Position numbers and translations under genes: made by a program. 64,000 nt of DNA, taken from assembly GCA_000437235.1 (NCBI GenBank), contig FR897047.1, positions 102,601 through 166,600 on the forward strand, written 5' to 3'. This document shows positions 25,113-37,798 of this stretch, piece by piece; the first letter of the stretch is position 1; each line of letters begins with the position of its first letter. This stretch comes from Coprobacillus sp. CAG:826. Its GTDB lineage: Bacteria; Bacillota_I; Bacilli_A; RFN20; CAG-826. The notes under the pieces are model-generated. The model did not search any database, was not told where the DNA came from, and saw nothing but the letters and a program-made list of their open reading frames with translations.

Positions 25113-26195
25113 TTATTCAGCAACTTTTGTTAAAACAATGTAGTCAAAACAGAACCAGTTACTATTTTCCCCTCTAGCAATTTTTAATACATGGTTACCT
25201 TTTGTTAAATCAAAAGTAGCGGCGGTATTCGATAAATGGAAATTATTCCATGCTTGTCCTTCATAGTCTTCTAAACTATAGTTAAAGGTTTGTTCATCTA
25301 AAGTAATATCCACTGGACGAGCGCCGGCATCTTTACCATAAGCAATTTTTAGTTCATATCTTCCTTCTACTGGGAAGTTAAAGTGGAATTCTGCACCATT
25401 ACCTACTGCATTAATTTCACCAACTACATAACCATTGGAGGCATTACCATCAATTGGAACTGGAAGGGCACTAGAATTAATCTTTCCTAATTCTGCTTCA
25501 ATCTTTAATTCATTGATTTCATATTTTAAAGCATCTTTATCAAAGGTTTGTTGAGTACCTTTAATTTCAAGATAGTCAACTTCAGCATAGCCACCATATT
25601 TGGGGTTATCCCAGTCTGCGCCTTTTTTCGATAAGCTAATGGTGTTATAACCTTGTTGAAGGGTTACATTGACGGTAACATTTCCAACTTTAGTAATATT
25701 TTCTCCTAAACCAGTATCTTCTTCATAGACAACTGAAGTAGCTACTCCATTCACTAATAATTCATGTTTAGAACCTGGTTGATTGGTGAAATAAGCTATT
25801 TCTACATCATGTTCACCACCTACAGGGGCATAATGAATAAAGAAAAGACCTTGTGCACAGTCATTTAATCCACCAATGTATTTACCTTCTGAGGCTAAGT
25901 CATTTTCTTTAATAGAAAGATTAGTGGCGCCTAAACTACCATTTTCGGCTTCAAGACGAACGTCGATATCTACATTATCAGGTGTAGGTGTAGTTGGTGT
26001 TGGCGTTGAGGTAGATGGCTCTGGTGTTGGAGTCGTTGGCTCTGGAGCCGTCGTTGTTGGCGTTGGTGCCACGGTAGTTGGATTTGAAGTTGTAGGATCA
26101 ATGGAAGTCGTTGGATTATCCGTTTTTCCACAACCTACTAAACCCATTAAAACGGTAGCAGCAAAAATAGACATTTTCTTAAAAGTATTTTTCAT
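25113..26195 (-). CDS. Surface lipoprotein with Thr/Pro linker and two CBM6/35-like domains
   Basis: About 360 residues from MKNTFKKMSIF, which follows AAGGAG by seven bases. Lipobox GLVGC, then about 55 residues of Thr/Pro/Ser-rich linker. Two beta-sandwich repeats follow: LEAENGSLG..GKYIGGLND..VDYLEIKG and IEAELGKIN..GYVVGEIN..EFHFNFPVEGRYELKI..FDYIVL. These match the two sandwich domains of the 22644-23930 lipoprotein in order, so the two are paralogues that differ in the N-terminal spacer. Monocistronic, with its own operator copy. Probable glycan-binding protein of the same locus. Confidence 0.75.
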   Translation of the reverse strand: MKNTFKKMSIFAATVLMGLVGCGKTDNPTTSIDPTTSNPTTVAPTPTTTAPEPTTPTPEPSTSTPTPTTPTPDNVDIDVRLEAENGSLGATNLSIKENDLASEGKYIGGLNDCAQGLFFIHYAPVGGEHDVEIAYFTNQPGSKHELLVNGVATSVVYEEDTGLGENITKVGNVTVNVTLQQGYNTISLSKKGADWDNPKYGGYAEVDYLEIKGTQQTFDKDALKYEINELKIEAELGKINSSALPVPIDGNASNGYVVGEINAVGNGAEFHFNFPVEGRYELKIAYGKDAGARPVDITLDEQTFNYSLEDYEGQAWNNFHLSNTAATFDLTKGNHVLKIARGENSNWFCFDYIVLTKVAE

Positions 26196-26213
26196 TGTTT
26201 TTCTCCTTCCAAT

Positions 26214-26235
26214 ATTTTGCAAAACACTTTTTGCA
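26214..26235. promoter_or_regulatory. Candidate LacI operator before the CBM lipoprotein gene
   Basis: Minus strand TGCAAAA-AGTG-TTTTGCA, a perfect 7-bp inverted repeat with a four-base centre (26218-26235), overlapping the 14-mer shared with 24998-25011. It lies about 20 bases upstream of the start codon, in the 5' leader, where a bound repressor would block transcription. Confidence 0.55.
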
Positions 26236-26443
26236 GTTTAATTACAACAAATACCTTTAAAAAAATAAAGATGTCGTATTTTTTAAAGTTTCAAATTTCT
26301 TAAGAATTTCGCATAAAAATGACTATTTTTCAGAATGTAAGCGGTTTTAATTTATTTTTTAAAGTAACGGTTTTTTTCTAGTTTTCCCTCATAATTTTCC
26401 CGCTTTTATTCCCCAGTATTTTTCATTTTTTATAAGAAAAATG

Positions 26444-26452
26444 TGTTATAAT
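26444..26452 (+). promoter_or_regulatory. Extended -10 promoter of the ATP-grasp gene
   Basis: TGTTATAAT (TGn-TATAAT) ends 17 bases before the ATG at 26469, so the leader would be only about ten bases. No good -35 box is seen. Confidence 0.5.
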
Positions 26453-26468
26453 AAATTCGGTGATAAGT

Positions 26469-27383
26469 ATGGGAAATCCAAATTTAAAAGAGAATCCTTT
26501 AAAAAGAGCGCTGGCGCTTCCTTTTCGTGGTTTCTTAAAAACTTTTTTCCCTATTACTTATGTAAAACTACAATACAAGTACATTACGCATCATACTTTG
26601 CATTTAAAAAATCCCGTTCGCTATACGGAAAAATTACAATATCTCCGTGTATACACTTATCCTAAAAATAAAGAAGTCAGTCGTTTAGCTTCTCGAGATG
26701 GTTTAAGAGAATATGCGCATGAACTCGGACTAGACGAATATTTAGTTCCTATGTATGGAATTTATCGTACATTTGATGAAATACCTTGGGATACACTTCC
26801 CTCTAGTTTTGTTATGAAATGTACGCATGCAAGTGGCATGAACGAAATAATTGATAATAAGGATAGTGTTGATAAAAAAGCCTTACGAAAGAAATTCAAA
26901 AAATGGCTTAAAACCGATTATGGAAAGAAAACCATGGAACGCCATTATTCAAGAATCAAACCCCAGATTATTATTGAAAAAAAATTAGATGAAGATGGAC
27001 ATTTACCCATTGAATATAAAATCCATGTATTTAATGGCGTCGCTAAATCCTTATATGTGGTTACTGGACGCGGTCAAGATATTCGTTACACGAATTTCTA
27101 TATCGATTGGACTCGTTTTGATGGATCACAGTTTAATGGATGGAAAAGTAGCGATGTTCCGATTGAAAAACCGAAGAATTTTGATACAATGATACTGATA
27201 GCGGAAAAATTAGCAAAGCCATTTCCGTTTGTCCGTGTAGATTTATATGAAATTAATGGAAAAATCTATATTAGCGAAATGACCTTCACTCCTGCTAAAG
27301 GCACCCTCATTTTAGATGATGATCGCTGTGACTTTGAAATGGGAGCGTGGCTCGATATCGATAAGGAGGTAAAGAAAAAATGA
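26469..27383 (+). CDS. TupA-like ATP-grasp protein
   Basis: About 304 residues from MGNPNLKENP; GGTGAT lies five bases before this ATG, and the GTG nine bases upstream is less likely. Features of the ATPgrasp_TupA family: LHLKNPVRYTEKLQYLRVY near residue 45, SFVMKCTHASGMNEII (nucleotide-binding loop), IIIEKKLDEDGHLPIEYKIHVFNG and VRVDLYEINGKIYISEMTFTPAKG, which holds the metal-binding Asp and Glu. Relatives sit in teichuronopeptide, capsule and cell-surface glycan loci, joining an amino acid or similar group to a sugar. It overlaps the next gene by four bases. Specific substrate unknown. Confidence 0.85.
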   Translation: MGNPNLKENPLKRALALPFRGFLKTFFPITYVKLQYKYITHHTLHLKNPVRYTEKLQYLRVYTYPKNKEVSRLASRDGLREYAHELGLDEYLVPMYGIYRTFDEIPWDTLPSSFVMKCTHASGMNEIIDNKDSVDKKALRKKFKKWLKTDYGKKTMERHYSRIKPQIIIEKKLDEDGHLPIEYKIHVFNGVAKSLYVVTGRGQDIRYTNFYIDWTRFDGSQFNGWKSSDVPIEKPKNFDTMILIAEKLAKPFPFVRVDLYEINGKIYISEMTFTPAKGTLILDDDRCDFEMGAWLDIDKEVKKK

Positions 27384-28321
27384 TAAAGAAAAACATCATT
27401 TTAGGCGTAATCTGCTTAGGTGTTGCTGGCGCTATGGCATTAGTCATCACCCAAGGTGGCGACGAAGCTAGAGACCGTCAAGAACGTTTAAAGCCCGTGA
27501 CTTTTTATGATCAAGAAAAAGATATGCCTTCTTTTGAAGTGGCAGAAGAATATACTTACTATGCCCAAGATAATAGCGTTTCTTCTTCTTTAACTTCTAT
27601 TCGTGATCTTGAAACTTTTGAAGATGATTTCTTAACACCCTATGTAAATGATTTAAACCAACGAATTGGAAGTGATTGGAAAGTACAAACATTAAAAGAT
27701 GATTATCGTGCGAATAAAGAAGGTGCAAGTTATTGGAATTATGTTTGGGCCTACGCTTCTTACTTTGCTTTAAAGAAAGAAGTTCATTTGAATAGAAGCG
27801 TTGACTTTGATTATGTTTTTGATGGTATCATTGATTGTTCTAGTCAAACCAAAACACAAGTTTACCTTCATGAAAAAACGGAAGCTTATAATTTTCAGCC
27901 CACTTTTAATTTAAAAAGATATATGGACGTGCCCGCTAATTATTTTGTCTTCTTTGCGAAGTCCTCTATTGGAACGATTGATGCAGAAACCACATTTTCT
28001 TTAATCAAAAAAGATAATAATCAATATATTCGTTATAACTTCGTCTTTGATAATACTTATTATCACTCCAACTACCTACCTACACTTTATTTAGGTTATT
28101 TCGATACTTTCTTAGATAAAGATGGAAATGCTTTTGATGTTAATTTATTAAAAAACACAACAATGATTGGATTATCATATCAAAAGAAAGCGCAAGAAAC
28201 GCTTACTTCACAATCAAGTTACGATGTTATGTCAGCGGATAATGATGATCAACTTGAAGAATTTATGAAGCTTTATGACATCATGCTTCCTTTTGCAACA
28301 TGGAATAAAAAAGCAAAATAA
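27380..28321 (+). CDS. Hypothetical exported protein, membrane-anchored
   Basis: A 313-residue protein with an N-terminal signal anchor (residues 5-24, NIILGVICLGVAGAMALVI) and a long outside domain rich in aromatic residues and predicted beta strands (YFVFFAKSSIGTIDAETTFSL, YIRYNFVFDNTYYHSNYLPT). No family recognised. ATGA overlap with the ATP-grasp gene implies translational coupling and a joint role in surface glycan handling. The gene ends at a bidirectional terminator. Confidence 0.65.
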   Translation: MIKKNIILGVICLGVAGAMALVITQGGDEARDRQERLKPVTFYDQEKDMPSFEVAEEYTYYAQDNSVSSSLTSIRDLETFEDDFLTPYVNDLNQRIGSDWKVQTLKDDYRANKEGASYWNYVWAYASYFALKKEVHLNRSVDFDYVFDGIIDCSSQTKTQVYLHEKTEAYNFQPTFNLKRYMDVPANYFVFFAKSSIGTIDAETTFSLIKKDNNQYIRYNFVFDNTYYHSNYLPTLYLGYFDTFLDKDGNAFDVNLLKNTTMIGLSYQKKAQETLTSQSSYDVMSADNDDQLEEFMKLYDIMLPFATWNKKAK

Positions 28322-28340
28322 AACAAAAAAATGTAAAAGA

Positions 28341-28377
28341 AAAGACTATTGTGTCCTTTATCGGTTCAATAGTCTTT
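28341..28377. terminator. Bidirectional terminator between the TupA pair and gatB
   Basis: AAAGACTATTG / CAATAGTCTTT, a perfect 11-bp stem with a 15-base loop and flanking A/T tracts, placed between convergent genes. Confidence 0.8.
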
Positions 28378-28383
28378 TTTATT

Positions 28384-29811
28384 TTATCTTTTCTTTAATT
28401 CTTCAACAATCATTTGATTAGTTATTTGCGGATTGGCTTTGCCTTGAGATTTCTTCATCACCATACCGACTAAGAATCCCACCGCACGATCTTTTCCGTT
28501 TTTGAAATCTTCAATGGATTGTGGATTTTCTGCTAGTACTTGTAAGACTAAATCGCGAATCATACTCGTATCACTCATTTGTACTAAATGGAGGTCTTTA
28601 GCAATCTTTTCAGGATCTTCGTTCTCTTTGACCATGACTTCAAAGACTTGACGACTTTGTTTGGAAGAAATCGTACCCTTTTGAATCATGTTAATTAATT
28701 TAGCTAAGTTATCTGGTGAAACTTTAAATTCTTGAATGCTAATGCCTTCTTTATTGAGGTAAGCCATAACGTCTACCATTACCCAGTTACACGCTAATTT
28801 GTATTGAGAAGTATGAGCGACCACTTGATCAAAGTAATTAGAGACATCTTTATTGCTTAAAAGTTGTTCAATATCATAGTCTCCTAATTCATATTTTTCT
28901 TTATAAATCTTGCGTTTCTCTTCTGCTAACATTGGACACGTACGAATGGCGTTTTCAATGAATTCATCCGATAAACGAATTGGTGTAATATTCGGTTCCG
29001 TAAAGTATTTATAGTCGACAGCGTCGGTCTTTTTACGCATCAATATGGTTTCTCTTGTTGCTTCATCAAAACGACGAGTTTCTTGTTCAACCGCTTGGCC
29101 TAATAAAAGTAATTGGGTTTGTCTTTCAATTTCGACTTCAATGGCTCTTTCAATATTTGCGGTAGAATTCAAGTTTTTAATTTCGACTTTGGTACCGAAT
29201 TTTTCACTTCCGACTGGGCGTAAAGAAATATTCACGTCACAACGTAAAGAACCTTCTTCCATTTTACCATCAGAAACATCACTAAAGATAACGATAGAAC
29301 GAATCATTTCCACATATTTTCTTGCTTCTTCTCCCGTACGTAAATCAGGACGAGAAACAATTTCAATTAATGGAGTTCCGGCACGGTTATAATCTAATAA
29401 AGAACAATCGCCTAAGTGAAGTTGTTTACAGGTATCTTCTTCCATATGAATTCTTTCAATTTCAATATGGCGAAGTCCGCGACTGGTTTCTAAATCTAAA
29501 TAGCCATTACGACCAATTGGTCTTTTATCTTGGGTAATTTGATAACCCTTTGGTAAATCTGAATAGAAATAATTTTTACGGTCAAACCATAATTCATGGT
29601 CGATGGTCATATGTAAGGCGTGTGCAACACGGATTGCATTAATGACAGCTTGTTTATTGACAACAGGCATAGTGCCTGGGAAAGCAAAATCTAACGGCAT
29701 CACGTTTGTATTCGGTAAAGATCCAAAACGCACGGGAGCGGTCGAGAACATTTTGCTATTGGTTTTCATTTCAACGTGGATTTCTAATCCAATTACTGCT
29801 TCAAAATTCAT
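28384..29811 (-). CDS. gatB: Asp-tRNA(Asn)/Glu-tRNA(Gln) amidotransferase subunit B
   Basis: A 475-residue GatB of normal length. N-terminal cradle motif GLEIHVEMKTNSKMFSTAP (residues 7-25), DYNRAGTPLIEIVS and SLRCDVNISLRP are diagnostic; the C-terminal YqeY-like tail ends in GKANPQITNQMIVEELKKR. It positions misacylated tRNA for transamidation and receives ammonia from GatA. Starts at the gatA stop (TAATG). An asparaginyl-tRNA synthetase is also encoded at 61.5 kb, so the complex is probably needed mainly for Gln-tRNA(Gln). Confidence 0.97.
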   Translation of the reverse strand: MNFEAVIGLEIHVEMKTNSKMFSTAPVRFGSLPNTNVMPLDFAFPGTMPVVNKQAVINAIRVAHALHMTIDHELWFDRKNYFYSDLPKGYQITQDKRPIGRNGYLDLETSRGLRHIEIERIHMEEDTCKQLHLGDCSLLDYNRAGTPLIEIVSRPDLRTGEEARKYVEMIRSIVIFSDVSDGKMEEGSLRCDVNISLRPVGSEKFGTKVEIKNLNSTANIERAIEVEIERQTQLLLLGQAVEQETRRFDEATRETILMRKKTDAVDYKYFTEPNITPIRLSDEFIENAIRTCPMLAEEKRKIYKEKYELGDYDIEQLLSNKDVSNYFDQVVAHTSQYKLACNWVMVDVMAYLNKEGISIQEFKVSPDNLAKLINMIQKGTISSKQSRQVFEVMVKENEDPEKIAKDLHLVQMSDTSMIRDLVLQVLAENPQSIEDFKNGKDRAVGFLVGMVMKKSQGKANPQITNQMIVEELKKR

Positions 29812-31268
29812 TATTTTTCCCTCCGTGTAGAAAGATTATAAAGTCCGGTAATATCTTCAATGCTTTGAGCAATTTGAAGGACTTCTGCTTCTTTAAATTC
29901 TTTACCCATGACATTTACACCAAATGGCATATTATCTTTAAAGCCTAAAGGAAGGGTGATGGATGGTAAACCTGCAAAGTTACCAAGCGCTAAATGGTTA
30001 TCCGCAATTAAGTACTCTTCCGAAAGTCGATCTGAGCTTTCATTGAGTTTCGGAGCAATCGTTGGTGCTGCCGGTAAATAAATCACATCATTTTCTTTTA
30101 AAATATTTTGAATGGTATCCACAATCTTATGACGATTCTTTTGTGCTCTTAAGAAAAGGATATCTTGATTTTCTCTCATCAAAGCAAAACTACCAATGAC
30201 GAAACGACGTTTAATTAATTCACTAAAGCCTTTCGTTCTTGCTTTCATCATCACTTCTTCATACGTTTTACCTTCGTAACGAGGACCAAACTTAATGCCA
30301 TCTAAGTTTGCGTTATTAGAAGTAGCTTCCGCACAAGAAATAACCATATAGGTTGGTAAAATGGATTCTAATAAACGAGAAGAAACAGAAACGTGTTGAA
30401 TGATTGCGCCTTTCTTTTCGAGTTCCTTCAAGGTATGATCAAAAGCCTTTACGATTTCTTCGTCGCGAATTGAAGAAATAATTTCATCAATTACCGCAAT
30501 TTTCTTTCCGGCAATACTTTCATGTAATAAAGCGCAATAATTCTCAATTTCTCTAGTTGAAGAGGTTGAATCTTGTACATCTCTACCCGCTAATAATTGG
30601 AGAGATAAAGCGGCATCTTCAATCGAACGAGTAAAGGTTCCTACGTGATCTAAAGATGGAGCAAAGGGGAATAAACCAAAACGAGAAATTCTTCCCCATG
30701 TCGGCTTAAAGCCCACTAAGCCGGCATAAAAGGCTGGTTTTCTTACCGAGTCTCCCGTATCAGAGCCTAAAGCAAAAGGAACAATACCCGCGGCGACACT
30801 CACTGCTGAGCCACAAGAAGAGCCGCCGATAATTCTTTCATGCTTTGGATCATAAGGGTTATAAGTTGTGCCCAAGTGACCCGTTGTGCCAGTTCCACCC
30901 ATCGCTAATTCATCTAGCGTAGATTTTGCAATGATAATCGCATGAGCTTCTTTTAATTTTTTTACTACTGTCGCATCAAAGACTGGAACATAATCTTTTA
31001 AAATTTCACTTGATGCGGTGGTTAAAACATCTTTAGTGGAAAAGTTATCTTTGACAACAACAGGAATTCCCCAAAATGGATTATCCACTTCTACTTCTTT
31101 TAAAGCACGAGCGTCCGCTAAAGCTTGTTCTTCCATAATGGTTTCAAAAGCGTTATCTTGATTCTCTTTCGCTCTTTTTAGCGCTTCTAGTGTTAATTCT
31201 TCGGGTGTAACTTTACCTTCTACTAAGGCTTGATGCATTTCTCGAATCGTTAAATCTAAGTAGTTCAT
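29811..31268 (-). CDS. gatA: Asp-tRNA(Asn)/Glu-tRNA(Gln) amidotransferase subunit A
   Basis: A 485-residue amidase-signature protein. Catalytic Lys in VVKDNF, cis-Ser and Ser nucleophile in GGSSCGSAVSVAAG and GSDTGDSVRKPA form the Ser-cisSer-Lys triad. The signature has small departures from the usual GGSSGGSA and DTGGSIR. It hydrolyses glutamine to supply ammonia to GatB. TAATG overlaps link it to gatC upstream and gatB downstream. Confidence 0.96.
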   Translation of the reverse strand: MNYLDLTIREMHQALVEGKVTPEELTLEALKRAKENQDNAFETIMEEQALADARALKEVEVDNPFWGIPVVVKDNFSTKDVLTTASSEILKDYVPVFDATVVKKLKEAHAIIIAKSTLDELAMGGTGTTGHLGTTYNPYDPKHERIIGGSSCGSAVSVAAGIVPFALGSDTGDSVRKPAFYAGLVGFKPTWGRISRFGLFPFAPSLDHVGTFTRSIEDAALSLQLLAGRDVQDSTSSTREIENYCALLHESIAGKKIAVIDEIISSIRDEEIVKAFDHTLKELEKKGAIIQHVSVSSRLLESILPTYMVISCAEATSNNANLDGIKFGPRYEGKTYEEVMMKARTKGFSELIKRRFVIGSFALMRENQDILFLRAQKNRHKIVDTIQNILKENDVIYLPAAPTIAPKLNESSDRLSEEYLIADNHLALGNFAGLPSITLPLGFKDNMPFGVNVMGKEFKEAEVLQIAQSIEDITGLYNLSTRREK

Positions 31269-31564
31269 TATAACACCACCTTTGGAAGACGGATTTGGTC
31301 CTCAACAATATCTTTAGCATTGCGTAATGCTTCTTCTTTGGAAATGGTTTCTGTCACATCATCTTCTCTTAAAAATGTCGTTGTTACATCAAAAGGAAAA
31401 GTCATCGGGCTATATTCATCAACATCTTTTTCCGCACCAATGAGTTCCATTTGTTTTAAAACAATGGCAAATTCATTTTCCAAAACTTCGTATTGCTCTT
31501 CAGTCATATCAAACATTAACCGATGAGCACAATCTTTTAATAAATCTTTTGTGATTTCTTTCAT
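31268..31564 (-). CDS. gatC: Asp-tRNA(Asn)/Glu-tRNA(Gln) amidotransferase subunit C
   Basis: About 98 residues from MKEITKDLLK, with GAGGAG shortly upstream inside the end of ligA; the longer frame would overlap ligA needlessly. The belt protein features are an N-terminal helix pair (FDMTEEQYEVLENEFAIVLKQ), then DVDEYSPMTFPFDV..LREDDVTE, the typical segment that wraps GatA. It begins one base after the ligA stop. Confidence 0.93.
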   Translation of the reverse strand: MKEITKDLLKDCAHRLMFDMTEEQYEVLENEFAIVLKQMELIGAEKDVDEYSPMTFPFDVTTTFLREDDVTETISKEEALRNAKDIVEDQIRLPKVVL

Positions 31565-31565
31565 T

Positions 31566-35779
<4,214 letters not shown>

Positions 35780-35847
35780 TTCAATCACTCCGTGTCTAGT
35801 TCATTGTAGCACGTTAAGAAAAGAAATTGAATAATGAAAAGCACCCT

Positions 35848-35869
35848 TCTTCTATTTTTAAATAGAAGA
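35848..35869 (-). terminator. Weak hairpin after the thioredoxin-like gene
   Basis: 10-bp stem TCTTCTATTT / AAATAGAAGA with a two-base loop; the following minus-strand bases are AGGGTGCTTTT, a poor T tract. Possibly a terminator. Confidence 0.35.
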
Positions 35870-35885
35870 TAGGATAAAAACTAAA

Positions 35886-36296
35886 TTATTTTTTCTCTTG
35901 TCCTATCCATTTTTGTATCGCACTGGTTCCTACATAGAATTGAGAAATTTTTTGATTTTCAATTTGTATTAAAGTAGGATAACCAGGAATTAAAACATCT
36001 TCTACTTTAGAAGCACCGATGGCTTTTTGATAATTGGTATTAAAATATTCTACAGGAATATCATTCACTAAATAAAAAATTAAAGAAGTGTTTTGTAGAA
36101 AAGATAAAACTTCTTGTTCGATTTTTTGGCAGTGATAACACGTTTCTTCATAAAAATATATCCAATGATCTTCTTTTTCTAAAAAAATGTTTTGAAAAGA
36201 AATTTGATGATCTTTAAAATCGCTATAGTGAAGTGTGGGTTGATAACAGCTCATTACGGTAAAAGTTGTAATGATGAGAGGGAATAATTGTTTCAT
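35886..36296 (-). CDS. Thioredoxin-like lipoprotein
   Basis: About 136 residues from MKQLFPLI, which has AAGGAAG seven bases upstream. A lipobox-like VMSC ends the signal peptide. The domain has a CxxC redox site, ETCYHCQKIE, and the cis-Pro loop VLIPGYPTLIQI, so it is a thioredoxin-fold protein held outside the membrane. The CYHC dipeptide suggests an oxidising or isomerising rather than thioredoxin-like character. Monocistronic, divergent from the 36404 gene. Confidence 0.75.
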   Translation of the reverse strand: MKQLFPLIITTFTVMSCYQPTLHYSDFKDHQISFQNIFLEKEDHWIYFYEETCYHCQKIEQEVLSFLQNTSLIFYLVNDIPVEYFNTNYQKAIGASKVEDVLIPGYPTLIQIENQKISQFYVGTSAIQKWIGQEKK

Positions 36297-36403
36297 TTTT
36301 GTTCTTCCTTTCACTATTTTATATGCGCTCTATATCGTTTTTCCTATCTTTTTTTCTATTTTCTTTTTAAGTGTGGTAACATAATAAAAAGGGGTTAAAA
36401 AGA

Positions 36404-37285
36404 ATGAAGACGAAAAAAACAGCAATGAAAAGTCTAGCTTTAGCCGGACTCATGACTTCTATTAATATCATCATTATTTTATTAAGTTCTTTTCAGTTTT
36501 CTTATGTCTTTTCCGACATACTTTTAACTTTATTTTTTCCTTTAATTACTACCCTTACTTTCTTGTTATGTGAAAAAAGGACCGCTTTCTGCTATTTTAT
36601 TGCATCACTTACGATATGTTTTTTCATTCAATTTGAAAAGACGATTTTTTATTTACTTCCCAGTATGCTTTCCGGTTTTCTTTTCGCTCTTTTTATTAAA
36701 AAGAAATGGAATTATATTTACGCGTTGATTTCCGTTAGTTTATTTAACGCTTTAATGACAGCCCTTTTATTTTTCATTAGCGAAAAATTATTTTCTCTTC
36801 CAGTTTATCAAGCTTTTCAAACAATCTTTCGTTTAGATGAACAAAGAGCCAAAGAAGTCTTTCCTCTTTTTATCGCGATTACATCAATGGCGCAAACCAT
36901 TTTAAATGCCTTTATTATTTATTATGAGCTTCCTAAATATGAAATTTCCGTCACTCTAGATAGCAAACCAATCCTTTATTTATTCTATTGTAGTTTATTA
37001 TTCTCTGCTCTTTCTAGTATATTTATGTACTTTAATGCGGGTACTGCTATGTTTTTCTTTGGTATATCGATTCCTTCTGTTCTATTTTCTTTCTATTACA
37101 TAATAAAAAGAAAAAAGTGGTGGCTTGTCGTTTTATCTGTTCTTTTACTTATTTTTGGGTTTGCAATATTTTCCACCATTTTACCAAATTATGGTTTTTT
37201 AGGTATTTCCTATTGGATATTTATTATGAATATTTTCGGCTTGATTTTCTATCAAAACAACGATTCTTTCTTAAAGAAAGAATAA
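36404..37285 (+). CDS. Hypothetical multipass membrane protein
   Basis: A 293-residue, strongly hydrophobic protein with seven to nine helices (for example SLALAGLMTSINIIIILLSS, FLLGISYWIFIM-like C-terminal helices). The start (SLALAGLMTSINIIIILL) and overall helical plan recall YybS/DUF2232 or ECF-transporter substrate-binding components, but I see no diagnostic motif. AAGGGG precedes the start. The next gene follows after 54 bases on the same strand. Confidence 0.6.
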   Translation: MKTKKTAMKSLALAGLMTSINIIIILLSSFQFSYVFSDILLTLFFPLITTLTFLLCEKRTAFCYFIASLTICFFIQFEKTIFYLLPSMLSGFLFALFIKKKWNYIYALISVSLFNALMTALLFFISEKLFSLPVYQAFQTIFRLDEQRAKEVFPLFIAITSMAQTILNAFIIYYELPKYEISVTLDSKPILYLFYCSLLFSALSSIFMYFNAGTAMFFFGISIPSVLFSFYYIIKRKKWWLVVLSVLLLIFGFAIFSTILPNYGFLGISYWIFIMNIFGLIFYQNNDSFLKKE

Positions 37286-37339
37286 TTTATTGCTTAGAAT
37301 CCTTTTTAAGGGTAAGATAAAAAAGAGAGGTGTAAAAAG

Positions 37340-37798
37340 ATGTTCAATTTTCTAAAAATATGTGGAAAAGGAATATTAGCGATTCTTCTAAGTCCTTTAT
37401 GGCTTAGTGCTTTTTTACTTACCGCTGTTTTGGGACTTATTCTTTTTATATTTAATTCTTTCCGAATTTTGATTATTGATTTACATAACGTTTCTAAACC
37501 TAACGCGATTGATCCTTTAGGCGATTTACCCGAAGATTTAGAAGCGTTAAGAATTAAAAAAGCCAATGAAGCGGTTGTTCAAGTCGTAGATACTTCTCAA
37601 CCTAGTGTAACAGCGGTGCCGTCCTCACCTACACCAGCTCAACCGCTTACCACACCACCGACTTCGGCTATTCCGCAAGAATCTACCTTTGTCGAAGTTG
37701 ATACACCGAGTGTTGATTCCTCTATGAGTGAACAAAATCCCAATGTTTCTATTGAAGAAACCTCCGATGATCAAGAAGAGGAGGATGAAGAATTATGA
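37340..37798 (+). CDS. Hypothetical membrane protein with Pro/Ser/Thr-rich acidic tail
   Basis: A 152-residue protein. A hydrophobic N-terminal half (residues 10-50, ILLSPLWLSAFLLTAVLGLI) makes one or two membrane helices. From about residue 75 a low-complexity tail rich in Pro, Ser, Thr and Val ends in a run of Asp/Glu. No family recognised. ATGA overlap with the next gene implies joint expression. Confidence 0.6.
   Translation: MFNFLKICGKGILAILLSPLWLSAFLLTAVLGLILFIFNSFRILIIDLHNVSKPNAIDPLGDLPEDLEALRIKKANEAVVQVVDTSQPSVTAVPSSPTPAQPLTTPPTSAIPQESTFVEVDTPSVDSSMSEQNPNVSIEETSDDQEEEDEEL

Noticed and set aside
25980..26110. Tandem repeat in the lipoprotein gene as a mobile or CRISPR-like repeat
   Set aside because: It is the degenerate coding of a Thr/Pro/Ser linker, irregular in unit length and lacking spacers.
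25876..26241. Plus-strand open frame of 121 codons rich in Val and Gly
   Set aside because: It is the antisense shadow of the Thr/Pro-rich linker of the lipoprotein; low complexity, no ribosome site.
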